Assembly: GCA_022496805.1 (NCBI GenBank)
Contig: CM040087.1
Coordinates: forward strand, 12,102,001-12,166,000
Direction: 5' to 3'
Source: Pohlia nutans
Taxonomy: Eukaryota; Streptophyta; Bryopsida; Bryales; Mniaceae
DNA length: 64,000 nt
Both the position numbers and the translations under genes were made by a program. The notes beneath the pieces are model-generated. The model had not been told where the DNA came from. It was given only the letters and a program-made list of their open reading frames with translations, and did not search any database. Shown here piece by piece: positions 47,035 through 60,160 of the stretch. Each line of letters begins with the position of its first letter. Position 1 is the first letter of the stretch.

Positions 47035-48372
47035 GGACCATCTACTATACCACACGGTTGATTTTTTCATTGCATATTAGTAGTAGATGTGAATAGAGTT
47101 CACAGTCGGATAAAAGGATTGAAGCTACATTAGACTTGCACTTAACCGTTGTCAACCCATGTGTCACATAACACCATGTGAAACGGTCCTAAATCAAAAG
47201 CTTGTGCAATGGTTCATTCTAGATACACATTTGAAGGACACTACTTCTCATAATGACCTTAATTCATTCATTTCACTAGGAATGACGAAAGGACAAATGG
47301 GATTTTTTCATGAATGACCATCTACTATACCAAACGGTTGATTTTTTTGTAAATGACATTGCATATTAGTAGTTGATGTGAATAGAGTTCACAAGGATAA
47401 AATAAATGAAGCTACATGGGACATGCACCTAACTGTTGTCAATCCATGTGTCACAGAACACCATGTGAAACTGTTCTAATTTGAAAGCTTGTACAATGGT
47501 TCATTCTAAATATCCATTTGAAGGACACTACTTCTCATAATGACCATAATTCATTCATTTCACTGGAAATAACGAAAGGACAAATGAGAATTTTTTATGA
47601 ATGACCATCCACTATACCACACGGTTGATTTTTCTCTATATGACATTGCATATTAGCAGTAGATGTGAATAAAGTTCACAATGATAAAATATTTGAAGCT
47701 ACATCGAACATGCACCTAACCGTTGTCAATCCATGTGTCACACAACACCATGTGAAACGGTTCTAAATCGAAAGCTTCTACAATGGTTCATTTTGGATAC
47801 CCATTTGAAGAACACTACTTCTCATGATGACCTTAATTCATTCATTTCACTGGAAATGACGAAAGGACAAATGGTAATTTTTCATGAATGGCCATTTACA
47901 ATACCACACGGTTGATTTTTTTTTGTATTAGTTAATATGACATTGCATATTAGCAGTAGATGTGAACAGAGTTCACAATGATAAAAGAATTGAAGCTACA
48001 TCGAACATGCACCTAACATCGTACAAACACACCTAACACCGAACATCGGACAGACACACCTAACATCTGACAGACACCTAACACCTAACATTGGACAGAC
48101 AGCTACTAACATCAGACATTCACCTAACATCGGACAGACACCTAATACCGAACATCGGACATCAGACAAACACCTAACATCGAACACCTAACATCGAACA
48201 TCGGACATACACCTAACATCAAACATGAAGCTAACATCGGACATGTTTCTAACATCATACATGAATGTACAACGATTCATTCTAAATACCCATTTAAAGG
48301 ACACTACTTCTCATAATGACCATAGTTTATTCATTTCAACGAAAGGACAAAAGGGGATTTTTCAAGAATGTT
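47035..48372 (+). repeat. 285-bp tandem repeat array, four units
   Basis: Units start at the motif GACCATCTACTATACCACAC-like sequence near 47035, 47317, 47602 and 47888, with spacing 282-287 bp. Each contains GCATATTAGYAGTAGATGTG, CACCATGTGAAACGGTTC and GACACTACTTCTCATAATGA. The fourth unit is interrupted at about 48020-48258 by a minisatellite of short CACCTAACATCGGACA-like units, then resumes at the target-like ATTCATTCTAAATACCCA. Confidence 0.85.
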
Positions 48373-48479
48373 TCAATGTAAAAAATGTTATCAACCGAAA
48401 TCTTTCTAATCATGTAGATGTCCCAATATAGAAAAAGCAAGAGCATCCGAGTCATCCAGTACATTCCTTCTCCTACGAA

Positions 48480-49728
48480 GCCCATCCGTCGATGACATGC
48501 CCTAAACCGACGGCTACGATCACGTTTTGGGCCGCCAAAGGCGGACACGACGGGAAGTCTCGGTGAGAAGGACGGGGGGGGCTTGTGCGAGAAGGAATGA
48601 GCTTTGCCGCTGTGCATTTTGTCGCTATAATCCGTTTGTGCTGACTCGCAGATGCTCTTTATCACTCCGAGAGCTTCTCGGGAAGCCAAAAATTCCCTCC
48701 GTTGGTGCCGTATTGCTCCTGTTCTCCAGGGTTTCCTCTTCTTCTTCTTCTTCTTCTTCTTCTTCTTCTTTGGCGCTTTGGCGATTTCAATTCCGCCTCG
48801 CATTGCGCTTCCGTGCTCCATTCCCTGTGCAAGTGGCTGCAATTGTCTGCGCTGGTGCGTGAAAATTGTCGTTCCCTGCGTTTGTGTCTTTAACGGAGGT
48901 TTAAGGTCTCTGGCAATTATTGCAACGGATAGGTTGGATCGAGGATCATGCATGCACGTTGTTTTTGTTCGTGTTTCCTTTTTTAAAAACTCCTCAGCAA
49001 TGTGCGGGATTGTACGAGTTTTCTGTTTTGCTGAATTACGGCATTGTGCACTTGCGGCGTGCTTTTTTCAGCGCTATCTGCTGTTTAGGTTTCACAGCTG
49101 CTCTGTATTGTGTGGTATTGCACGAGTTCGAGGAATTGGATCGAGGACTGTTTTTGCTACACTTTTTTGTATTTTTTAAAAAGAAGTGTTTCTTTTTTGG
49201 AGCTATTCTGCGATTGTACGAGTTTTTGGAGGAGCTTTTTTTTTTTGCTGAATTGCGGCATTGTGCTTTTTTTTGTGCTATCTGCTGTTTAGGTTTCACA
49301 GCTGCTCTATATTGTGTGGGATTGTATGAGCTCAAGGAGTTTATTTATTTGTTTATTTCTTCTGAATTATGGCATTGTGCGTTTTCCTTTTTTCTTTCCC
49401 TCCGATTTGTTTGCTGTTTTAGGTTTCGGTTGTTTTGAATTCTATTCGTGGCCAATTCGTTGTGCCGTGTTGGCGGATTTTTTAGATTGTTCCTTGGTGT
49501 TCATGTGGAAATGTTTGTTAAGATAGTATGCCGTTGTATTGTCATTAGACTAGCGTGCAAGAGGTGCTAATATTGTTGGGATTGTATGCAGAGGGTAGCT
49601 GCATAGTTATCAATGAGTGTCGACAGGAGTGTACCGGTATCGTAGGGGTGGATCGCATCGACCAATTGAATGATCCCGAAGCTTTAAGTATCAGTTGCAG
49701 CCTTCAACGCCAGCATTTTCCGGTCAGG
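48480..49728 (+). promoter_or_regulatory. Promoter/5' leader region of the RBR ligase gene
   Basis: GC-richer DNA with a TTC microsatellite (48736-48770). A tandem duplication of about 218 bp follows, with units starting TGCTGAATT(A/G)CGGCATTGTGC at about 49029 and 49247 and a third partial start near 49360. Open frames here are low-complexity and hydrophobic and are not convincing as proteins. It probably contains an untranslated first exon and leader intron. Confidence 0.45.
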
Positions 49729-52700
49729 ATGGTGGGAGGCGGGTCTGGGGAAACGGAGAGGCGCAAGGGGAAGGCGCCGATAGAGCTTGGCGATGACTCC
49801 TCTACGGGCGCAGTCATCACATTGTCAGATTCAGATTCTGTCGGTGATGCTGTCCAAAGTAAGGGTGATGCGAAGTTAAAGATGGTCGCGAAGGACCTTG
49901 TATCTGAAAGGCAAAACCAGCACGTTCTTGACAAAGAATTGTCGAGGCTTCTGGCAATATTTCCGGATGCATGCCCACTTACAGCCTCTGCAGACTTGGC
50001 ATCGCAGTTGAAGAAAACTTCACCTGGGAAGGCTTTGGAGAGGATTCTTCACCGTTATTTAGAGCATGGTTCGCCGAAGGCAAAGGAAGTACCGCAGCAA
50101 GAGCCAAAACCTGGTATGGTAAATTCGTGAAATGCAGTATTTTTTGCTTCTGCAGCGGTTTATATCTTAGAATATGGGCATGGAACCTGGGATGGACTAT
50201 CTTTTGAGCACTTGCGTTTAGTCTGTTCCTCATGATTATCATTGTTTCCTCTTCTCTGTAATATCTTACGCCTGTGGTGCTCTCTCATACCTCATGCGCA
50301 GAATTTAGCTGGATTGTAACAGTGGGAGATCATTAATGTAGTAAGTTCATCTGTTGTGAATCGTCCTCATTATTGTGGCCGGTTCTTGCTTGGATCACAG
50401 ATCTTCGTCAAGTGATTGAGAAGCCAAGGGACATACACGCAAGGACATACGTGCACGGGGTTGGAACTAGTAACCATGGGGAGCAGGAGGTGGACGTAGG
50501 TTTGGAGGTTTTACCTGCAGAAATACAAGCTAACTATGATCTCTGGTCTGTTTATACGTTGACGAAAGAATTTCCCCGATACCCCATGCCGGAGTTGAGA
50601 AGGGTCTTGGGCGAGAACAATTCTAGGTTTACTCCAAGCTACAAGGCAATTAGCTCCGAGTACACAGCTGCCCTTGCTGCAGAACAGAATGGTAAGACTT
50701 TTTTGGGTTTGTTTACAGTCATGGGTTTCGTTAACATAGCATATGAGCATTTTCGATAGCAATGGATTGCAGAAGGATTTGAAAATATTCATGTGCCAAT
50801 TAATCATTATTCGAATTCCTGAGTAGTGCCGTACAAGTGTTTTCATCCTTTGTGCCACTTTGAGTGATAGAGCCGGGTATGCAAAATACTTTTCTTGTCA
50901 GTACTGTGAATTGACTAGGGTATAAGTTTGGAATCTTCTATTGCGCTAGTACTGAAGAGATATAGTGGAAGCTACCACGTGAGGTGTTTAGAATATTGCA
51001 AGGTGTACTTTCTTCGCTAGTTCTGCCCTAATGACAGAACTCCCACACTGCTCACTTATTGTTTTAGCAGGTCAGGTCAGAAGACGAGGGAGGCGAACAG
51101 GGCACTTGAAACTCAATTTACGACCTCGTGATTCATTCGCTAAGCCAGATGAGCCATGTTATTTGTTTGAGCGAGAGTGGCAAGATATCCAAAATGCTTC
51201 AAGAGGAGGCGCGGAACAGGTCACAGATGGGTTGAAGACGGAGACAGGTTCTCAGTCTGGGACTCACATGGATGCTTGTGAGGGTGAGGCACCTGCAGAC
51301 ATTGAGTGTGGGTGTTGTTGTTCGGATTATCGGTTTGAGGAAATGGTCCAGGTAAACCCCTTCCAGAGTTCCGTGTACAGTGCATTTTAGGCAGGCCATG
51401 TTTGTGTTCCCTATATGGTGTCTGTAACATAACGCGTGTTGCACTCTTGCATCTTGGAATTTGGATTCTTAGGTTTGAAGTATCTTGCAGTGTGCAGACG
51501 GGCATCTATTTTGCTTCACCTGCTTGCGGCGTAGAATAGAGGAGTCTACCTTTGGAGGATCGCAGGCATCCAATTTGCTTCCTTGCATGGATACAAGTGG
51601 ATGTGAAGAGTCCTTCCCTTGGTCTGAGGTACAATGAGCTTCACATCCAAGCAATTTGGTTAACTATTTTCTATATGTCTGGGAAGACATCCTCAACTTG
51701 GTCAACGCATTTGCTCTACATATGTTTATGCTGCATATTTTGCAGGTGAAACGAGCCTTGCCTCCTGATGTGCTTGCCAAGTATGAGCAACGTCAAGCTG
51801 AGGATGCAGTTGTACAGGCAAAAATCACAGGATTGGTGAGTCTGAATTCTTGTGTTGTTTCTACCTTCCCTTCCTTTTGTTGATAATGTCTTAAGCATAT
51901 CACGTATTTCATCTCCATCTCTGTTTTCTAAATCTAAAATTTGGTATCAACTGCCTTCAATGATTATGTACAGGTTTATTGCCCATTTTGTAACACACCC
52001 TGGGAAATAGATCCTGATTTGAGAGTATTGGAGTGTGCGAACAAGAGTTGTCTGAAGGTAAGCTTAATTAGGAATACAACAGTGTTCATGATTGCAAGAC
52101 TACTTTTGGCTTAAAAATTAGTTGATTCTTTCTCCTTTTGAATGGTGCCAATGAATTGATATTTTATTCATTTACTTATTTATTCTTAATCAGTTATGAT
52201 ATCAATTGATTTACACTTGGTTGCCAAATAGGTATCTTGTGTGCTTTGCAGAGAGCCAAATCATCTCCCATTACGATGTGAAGAGGTTGAAAAGGTATGT
52301 CTTCACACAACGTCTTCATAGTTTCTCAGATTTCAGCAGTTTGGCTTATACGAGATGTTCAGTTAAACGTGGCTTACTTTGGGGTTGTCTGACGAAAGGG
52401 AGCAAGGAATGTCCGTCATCCTTTAGAAGAATCAGTCATAAACTTAGGGAATTTGTTTTTGAAGATTTTGGTATATGCCGCTGCTTGTTGCTGTTTTGAT
52501 CTCGAGCATTCATTCTATGATACTAGCACCTGGCTGTCTTATACTTGAGATCAAGGTCTCTTGCAACTCATGATAACACTTGCTTCTCGCCATTGTGACT
52601 TAGCACACAATATCCACCAGATCTCTTCTTGTAAAGATCTGATCTCTTAGTCTTTTTCAGCTGTTGATCAAACTATTATGTCTCAATAAGCATTGTAATC

Positions 52701-54366
52701 CTGATATTGTGTTGATTCATCATAATCATATATTGTCCTCTTCAAAACAATGCAGAATTCAGAGACTGCTATGAGAAGGAGCATTGAAGAGGTGATGAGA
52801 TCTTTACTTTCTGAGATGGCTTGTTGATCTATGGAAACTTATCAGAGAACATTTTGCTTGCCAACGCTCATGAGAAATTCATGTCTTTTGTCTGCGACTT
52901 GTGTGCCATCATTTTAGTAAATTTGGTGTCATTTGTTCTTGCAGCGTATGACTAAAGCCCTTTTAAGAGTATGCTCAACTTGCAAAGCAGAGTTATTGAA
53001 AAGCGATGGTTGTAACAAGGTGCGTGATACATTCTCATGGTCGATTTTCTGTTGATCTTCCTTCTTGAGTCTATATGTTCTCACCAAATGGTTGAGTGCC
53101 TTGAGTTGTATTATAAAGAAAAAGCATATTCCATTTCAATGTCTAATTACAATGATTTACAACCTGATTGTTACAATTCAAATGTTTCATCTGCCCATTC
53201 TTTCATATGCCCATAGCTACAGTTGTCAACTCTTTCATATGCCCATACTTTCACCGAGGCCTTTTGTATGAGGAGATTTCAATGCAAGCTGACGTAGCAT
53301 CGAATTAGTCAATTTACGGATGCTGAAAGACCGAAAACTAAAGTTTCAAGAGAACTGCAGAAATTTTCTAACAGTATACCAGAACTAATCAGCTTTAAAA
53401 TTGCCGCCTAAAGCACTAGGGTCCTTACGTCTGGTTTCAAACTCAACTTTTTAACAACATCCACTAATCTTATTTTTTACTGATATTAATGCTCACGTGG
53501 GATTGACTCTCAGGTTACATGTAGGTGTGGCAAAACCATGTGCTATGTGTGCCGACAGCCCATTCCTCCTACTTATCATCACTTCTGCCAAGTAATTTCT
53601 TCCTATTTGGCATCCTCTGTTGTCTACTTGACAGTCTATTTGTCTCTTTGGTGGCGGTCTCTTGGTTGCTTGTGAGCTTATCAATAAATGCCTGATGTCA
53701 TCTTGACTTTTCAGACCATGTGTTTGCGTATCAGGTTTGTGAAAGAGTCAATTTTGGATCCAATTATGATGGATTTGTACGTTTGTTTGTTCTCAATTAT
53801 GATGGAGGTGCTTGTTTGGGTTTGGTTGCAGCATTCAAGGCCCGGTCCGAAAAAGCCCTGCACCATATGCAAGAAATGTAGTCTCTGGGAAGAGGTGCGT
53901 CTAGGGACTTCTCTTATACAGTCCGTTTGGTATACGCATATGCTGAATGCTCTGTTCTAATCATATTTCACTCCTGATCAGCATGCCAGCTTGCAAGAAA
54001 TTTTGGGATTTAAAAAGACTCAGTCCTTGAGAGGATAGGATTTATCCCTTTAGTGATCACGATTTTGTAGCAGTTTCTAGTTCTTTCCATTTTAATTAGA
54101 TTTCTTTCATTTTGGGTTGGCAGGAAGAGGAAGATGAGGTTGTGAAAGCAGCGAGGGAGGCGGCAATGAAGGAGTTGGCAAAGGATGATCCAAACATGCT
54201 CAAGCGGACAATTGGACCTACGCTGGAAAAAGCACCTAAAAAGAAACACAGACCTCCGCCTGTTCCAGCTGTTCCGTTTCGACCACCTCCTCCTGAGTAT
54301 TACAATAGAGCAGCGCAGGCCATGGTACACGTTGCAGAACAACTAATGGAGATGGGCTATCAGTGA
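49729..54366 (+). CDS. RBR (RING-between-RING) E3 ubiquitin ligase, RNF216-like
   Basis: Transfers ubiquitin through a cysteine thioester intermediate. Twelve exons: 49729-50113, 50401-50691, 51071-51351, 51491-51628, 51746-51835, 51974-52057, 52232-52294, 52756-52791, 52945-53019, 53514-53591, 53832-53894 and 54124-54366; 608 residues. The N-terminal 300 residues hold an acidic/Ser patch and a helical region. RING1 follows (CCCSDYRF, then CADGHLFCFTCL, about 305-340), then IBR (VYCPFCNTPWEIDPDLRVLE, SCVLCREPNH) and RING2 (CSTCKAELLKSDGCNKVTCR, CYVCRQPI, HHFCQHSRPG, CTICKKCSLWEE). By family position the catalytic cysteine is the one in DGCNK (about 479). The FCQH plus CSLW extension marks the RNF216/TRIAD3 type. 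The tail is acidic, then basic and proline-rich. ATG at 49729 is the first credible start. Confidence 0.9.
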
Positions 54367-55291
54367 TAACTGCAATTCTTAACGGGGAGGTATATATTGA
54401 AATACCTCATTTCACCCTCATTTCAACTCCACTTGAATTTTTGATCTCAACAGAGGGAGACAAGCACAGTAATCTCCAGTGTAAAGATCTTCATGGTGGA
54501 CGTTCTTCAATCGCAGTCTGTTCAAAGAAAGTGAGTAGAAAATTGTTCAGGATGTTTGGTTGTTTCCATGACTTTCATGCACCCGTACATTTTACACAAT
54601 TTGATGTACATAGGTTTGTGTTCTTGAAAGAAACAGTATATGGAGTCAATAATTTTTTGGTTCCTGGACTCCATGCCACGAGAGATTATTTCACGCTTTG
54701 AGCATATCAAGCTAAATGTTGCCTTGATGGATGCCTTTCTGTACTGACCCCTGTTACCAAAAGCTTAGCTCTTCATACATTCGGATTGACTTTTTAGCAC
54801 AAGCTGCTATCCGCTAAGTATTTGCCGTTCTAAATTTTGAGGGGTTCTCCAATTTTTATTTTATTTTTTTGAACTTCTCTTTGGCGAAAAGAGGAAGTTA
54901 AATTTATGAAATCTTGTTTCAATTCATTGAAAGATGGAAAATCTTATTTTAATCCTTAAAGGACTTAGAGTTTTGCCGTGAGATATACTTGGTATAATAT
55001 GTGCTCTAAATGACTTTGGAAGGTTTTAAAGCATTCAATTTGTAATGCATAATCATTAGATCCCATGCATACATGACTTTTAGGAAGGTTGTTAAATATT
55101 AAAGTTGTGATGTATCTTTAGTAGATCCCATGCATACAATTGATAACCATTTAAATGTAGATTTTTTCCTTAAGGAGTTTTGAGTATTCATAAAAAAATA
55201 AAAAACAAAAAATCTTTCCTCGAATTTTTAGAGTTCATATTCATATATATATATATATATATATGAAACATTGATTTAAACAAGTGTACTA
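54367..55291. other. 3' flank of the RBR ligase gene
   Basis: Probable 3' UTR to roughly 54.8 kb, then AT-rich DNA. TTTAATCCTTAAAGGACTTAG near 54950 may be an eroded TTAA-family terminus. An (AT)n run lies at 55245-55264. Confidence 0.35.
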
Positions 55292-55737
55292 CTCCCTCCG
55301 TCCCAAAATGATCTACCTGTTGGTTTGCATTTGTTGTCCCAAAAGGATCTTCCTGGTGGATGGATGAAATTTATTGGATGATTTCTGAACTTTTGGATGA
55401 AAATTGGAAAATCAAATAAATATTTGGATGAATGGATGAATGGATGAATGAATCTAGATAAAATGGATGAATTTTGTAAAATGGATGAATGTTTCGAGAA
55501 GAACCAAGTCACCTAAGGAAATGAGTGGCCACCGGTGCTCCTCAAAAATGGCCAAAAATCCCACTTTTCAATGCCCCTAAACCTACACTTTCAAAAGGAA
55601 TCTTAATCTCAAATTTTAAGGAATAAAAGAGTGCACTAAACTCCACTTCTAGCTCAAAAATGGTTTCAAAATTGTTATTTTCAACCTTAATCCAGAACGT
55701 TTTGTTTAACAGGAAGATCATTTTGGGACGGAGGGAG
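55292..55737. mobile_element. Stowaway-type (mariner-related) MITE
   Basis: A 446-bp element starting CTCCCTCCGTCCCAAAATGATC and ending in its complement GATCATTTTGGGACGGAGGGAG, flanked by TA at 55290-55291 and 55738-55739. The CTCCCTCCGT terminus with a TA duplication is the Stowaway signature of plant genomes. The interior has repeated GGATGAAT units and no transposase. Confidence 0.9.
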
Positions 55738-57706
55738 TACTATAGTATGGAAGAATTGGAAGAAATGGATAGAATGAATGCTTTAAACTAGATGAAATCT
55801 AATGGATCTTGAAGTATCTTATTAACCTTGTACTTTTATCCAATAGTAATTAAAATCAATTCAAAACATTTAATTATCGACTTTTTATGAATATTCAATT
55901 TTTATTACATATAAATTATATTTATGATTACGTACGATGAATTTGGCGAATTCATCTTCATGTAAATGATTTAAAATTTACAATCTACATTTGATCTTTG
56001 TGTGTCTCCATAAAATTGTTGCTTTATCATGCATATTTTCAAACATTTACAAAATTGGTAATTCCAAAGATTGTTCTAGCATCAACACCACCAAGCCTTC
56101 ATTATTTGCTCTAAAATTTAGTGAACACTATTTCAGTGATCTAAACACATATTTTTACTAAAAAAATTAATTCTAAATAGGTTAGGTGTAAGAAACTTTG
56201 GATTTGGACACTTTAGCCAATTTTAGGACACTTTCCATTCTTGGTAGAGACTACTTTTAGGCCTTTCATTTTGAATGTTTTTAACCTTCAATGTCTATTT
56301 CAAGCGATTAGAAAAATTTACTATAGAAATAGTACAAAAGCTCACTTTTCAATACAAAATTCAATTTTTAAAGTTGACATATTGATGAAAGTTGTAGATG
56401 ATACTACCTCTGTCCCACTAAAAGACCATGATATCGATTTAAATTTTGCCTCAAAATAAAACCATGATTTCCAGTTGTACTCATTCGCTGCAAACAATTA
56501 TGCTTTGCACCGCTCTTGACAATTGCTTCAAGGCATTGTAGACAATCTAGTAGCATAATCCATGGATTTTGATCATGATGGTCATAGATTATTGTCATGG
56601 ATTTGATCATGATGATCATGTATTATCGTAATGGATTTTATCATGATGATCATGGATTATTGTCAAGGACATTGATCATGTGATGTTTATGGATTATTGT
56701 CATGTACTTTGATCATGCATATAATTTTTGGCAGTCAAAATATTCCCTTTGTACTCGCTTAATTTATGGATTTGCATCACTACAATCAACACACTCCCTC
56801 TGTTATCGTAGGATTAGCTTAATCTATGGATATAAAGTGAAAACAAGGTCTAACTGTTATGGTTGAACTAAGCATTCTTGTCAAAATGCTTTGAATTATT
56901 TAATTCAAAAAACAATTGTGTTACAAAGGCAAGAAGACTCATTATCTTGTGAATTTTAAAATGATTGACCAAAAGTGTAATAAAAAGTGAATAAAAATTT
57001 AAGGCTATTACGATTTTTGATCCTTTTTAGAAAGGTTTCAAACACGTTTACCAAATTATAATTATAGCCAAAATTCTTGTATCAACTTTACCACTTTTGG
57101 AAACATTTTGATATTAGGAAATCATAACTAAACGGTCATGTGCGCCCCCCTTTCAAGTGAATTTTAAATTGTAAAATCCTTACCTCTAAACCTCGATCTT
57201 GTTTACATTTAATGTCATCTACTGTACATTATCTAGTTTGTATGCCAACCTTTAATAGTATTAAATGGTTGGGTAGTGCAAATTTTAAAGAAGTAAACTT
57301 ATATCTGCAACTACTTATTCCCTAATTATTTTGGCTAATATGTAATTATCCTAACAAATGTGTATAATTAGCAAGGTTTCAAAGTATTATAGTTGGCACA
57401 AGTGAATGTAATTATTGGGGATATTGAAGGCAAAATTATCTTACCATATCTATTCATTTTCTTCAAGTCTAATTTACACCGCTCATGTATCTAAATCAAA
57501 TTCTTTTCACTTTTCATGATTACAATTTTGCAAATAGAAAGTAGCATAACATTTTGAAACCTATCTCATTTACAACATATAATTGCAGTGATTTTAATCC
57601 TATTTTCATTCTCTATAGTATTCCTAATTAGAAAATAAATTTGTAGTTTTGATAAATATTCTCTTGATTACTTACTAAAAAGAAAACCAAGTTTCCATGT
57701 ATCGTA
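55738..57706. other. Intergenic with GATCATGAT-rich repeats
   Basis: About 56560-56720 holds four to five loose copies of a unit of about 36 bp containing TGATCATGATGATCATGGATTATTGTCATGG. Two eroded Stowaway-like ends (TACTACCTCTGTCCC near 56403, CACTCCCTCTGTTATC near 56791) lack partners. No gene was seen. Confidence 0.45.
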
Positions 57707-57785
57707 TTAACCCCTAAAGGCCCAAGCAAGCCAAAACGGCTTGATTTTCAGTGTATTTTGACAACCTTGGACCTTTAGGGGTTAA
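57707..57785. mobile_element. TTAA-family minimal copy, 79 bp
   Basis: TTAACCCCTAAAGGCCCAAG at one end and CTTGGACCTTTAGGGGTTAA at the other, with about 40 bp between. An inner inverted repeat (AAGCAAGCC..GGCTTG) makes it a near-complete hairpin. Confidence 0.8.
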
Positions 57786-57992
57786 TTTATAGTGATTATT
57801 TATAATATGTGCTATTAGTTTCTTTGAATCAAAGTATTTGCTTAATAATCAATGTTCTATAGAGATTGTAAATATTCATTGAAGGAAATTCAATCTTTAA
57901 GGACTATATATGTCTTCAATCCCTTATAATGTTTATCACAAACATAGTAACCCTTGAAATCCGTAGTAGTTTCTATTCCAAGTTTGACAACT

Positions 57993-58797
57993 TTAACCCC
58001 TAACCGTCCTGACATCCATATTTTGGTCCTTTATTGGGGTAAATTCAACTTCAAAGAGCTGTAAATTTTGCAAGACATGTTCAATTTTCATGAAATGTTG
58101 GAAAAAAATAAACCGCATGATGCATGGAATGTGTGGTACAAATCTCAAATCAATCCAAAGATGTATTGAATTTTTGGTGATCATTTGAAAGTAGGTCTTT
58201 TTTTGTGCATTTTGATGGCCGCAACTTTGGAGGCTTGTATCTCCTTCATCCCTCGTCCGTCTTCAATAAAAACTATTGGGTTGGATTTCCCTTGAAGTCT
58301 GGTTATCATGGTACAATTTTCATATGGATCCATTTTGTTTTGATTGTTTGGGAGTCATTTTAGTGCATGAGTCCAATTTGGACACTTTTTTCTTTTTGGA
58401 TCAAATCAGTCACTTTCGGGCTACTTTTTGACATTGCAAGGCCATTTTAGGGCACATTATAAAAATTTCATGAATTTTTTTGGTACCAATGTGTTTACAT
58501 GACAATTTTGAACTATTTAATGGCTCAAAAATTCTTCATCTGAGTAATTTTGAAAACAAATTTCACCTCTAACTGTGTTGTTGGGAAATTTTCATCATTC
58601 TTTTTTAACACTAAGACACTATGATTTTGCAATCTATACAGCTAAATGACCTCAAAATTGATCCAGATGATTTGAAACATGTATGTTATAAGATAGTGAG
58701 GTATAGAAATTTCAACCATACATACATTTAGACCTATAACATAATGAAATCAATGATGATTTTGACCCCAAATAAGCTAGGGACGCTTAGGGGTTAA
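57993..58797 (+). mobile_element. TTAA-family element, long subfamily, 805 bp
   Basis: Starts TTAACCCCTAACCGTCC and ends GGGACGCTTAGGGGTTAA. The interior is homologous to 40640-40970. It has no open frame with a recognisable transposase and is non-autonomous. Confidence 0.8.
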
Positions 58798-60160
58798 CTA
58801 TATAATGTTTATTAATTCAAAATTTCAATCAAAATTCTTTAGTTAGAAACATGAAAGTAAACAATTAAGTGTCAAAACGTAATGTTTGTGTAATTATAGT
58901 CTTACTCAATTCCAATCACCAATATCATAATATTCTTGAATAATGCTAGAGTGGGAGATGTGCTTCCACATTGCTTCTAATAAAAATGAAAAATTCTTCA
59001 ACAATAGCATTGTTGATTTTCAATCAAACAACAATGCTAGTGTAGGAGAATTCTTCTTCTACTATAGTATTGTAGTAATCAAGACCAATCCCTTCAAATT
59101 AAACAATATTATAATTTCATTCCAAATATGAATTCCCTATATAAAATTTTCAATACGATGTCATAGTTCACAATTTCAAACACATAACTGTCATTTTTTT
59201 CAACGTCCATCTTGCACAATTTTGAGCCCTAAATCTTCTCTCAAAGTACTAGGCATCTTGAAGAACTCCCAAACTATCTAGGACTATCAGAATTCACCTC
59301 TATTTTCATACTACAACTATTGACTTCTAAGGTAACTAGATTCAATACAAGTTTACAAGTAGTTAGTTTTGAAGCCTTTAGAATCATTGACATGTCTCAA
59401 TTTTTAACACCTATAGTACTTAATTCCAATACAAGATTTCAATAATAATTAATAGAGTTTAATAGCTATTTGATGCAACCAATGGGAGTTGAAGCATTTT
59501 GTTCTTCAAGGATGTTGAATCAAGAACATACTTAAGCCAACACTAAGTGCCCCTATGACCTCGACTTTGAAAATGTGAAGTTTATTCATACGCTCATTGA
59601 AAATTCTCAAACCGGTTGCATTTAGTTCCTATTTCATTTGCTTACATCTTACTTAATATTTTTACAACATAATCTTAATTGCGTATCACAAATATTTGTT
59701 ATAGGTGTAGTCACCTCAATACCCCCGAAAATGCATATTACCTTAGCATTATGGCTCACAATTTGGCATCCTAAGACATAACACTTTTAACCTTGTGTAA
59801 GAACCATCATTCTATAGCCTATGTAATACTTAGTAGTTTTTTTATTTAATAGAATTGTTTCATTTAGAAAAAAGTGAAATCTTAGAGAATTTTTTTTTTC
59901 AAAGAAGTTGTCAACCAAGAATTCAATGAAAAAGACAACAAATGATTCAAAGGAGACAAGAGAGACGAAGAATTAAGGTGAGACAAAATGATTTTGTCCT
60001 TGAGACAAAACTACCAAATGATTTATACTCTTTGAGAATTTCCTCCCCATTGAACACCTTTCACAGTGCCCACTTTAGAATGGTTCAAAGCATTTATTCA
60101 CAATGCTAACTAAACTAAGAAGAATTTTTTGCAAACAATGTACTATCAAAATACAATACA
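58798..60160. other. Intergenic, nothing recognised
   Basis: AT-rich. A 62-codon open frame at 58943-59131 is Asn/Phe-rich, as expected by chance in A/T-rich DNA. Confidence 0.4.

Noticed and set aside
47996..48258. CRISPR-like array of short repeats
   Set aside because: The units are contiguous and irregular with no unique spacers, inside a eukaryotic satellite unit.
48652..49438. Long hydrophobic open frames (172-205 codons) upstream of the RBR ligase
   Set aside because: Phe/Cys/Leu-rich low-complexity translations of TTC, TTT and duplicated leader sequence; no domain, and opposite-strand frames are just as open.
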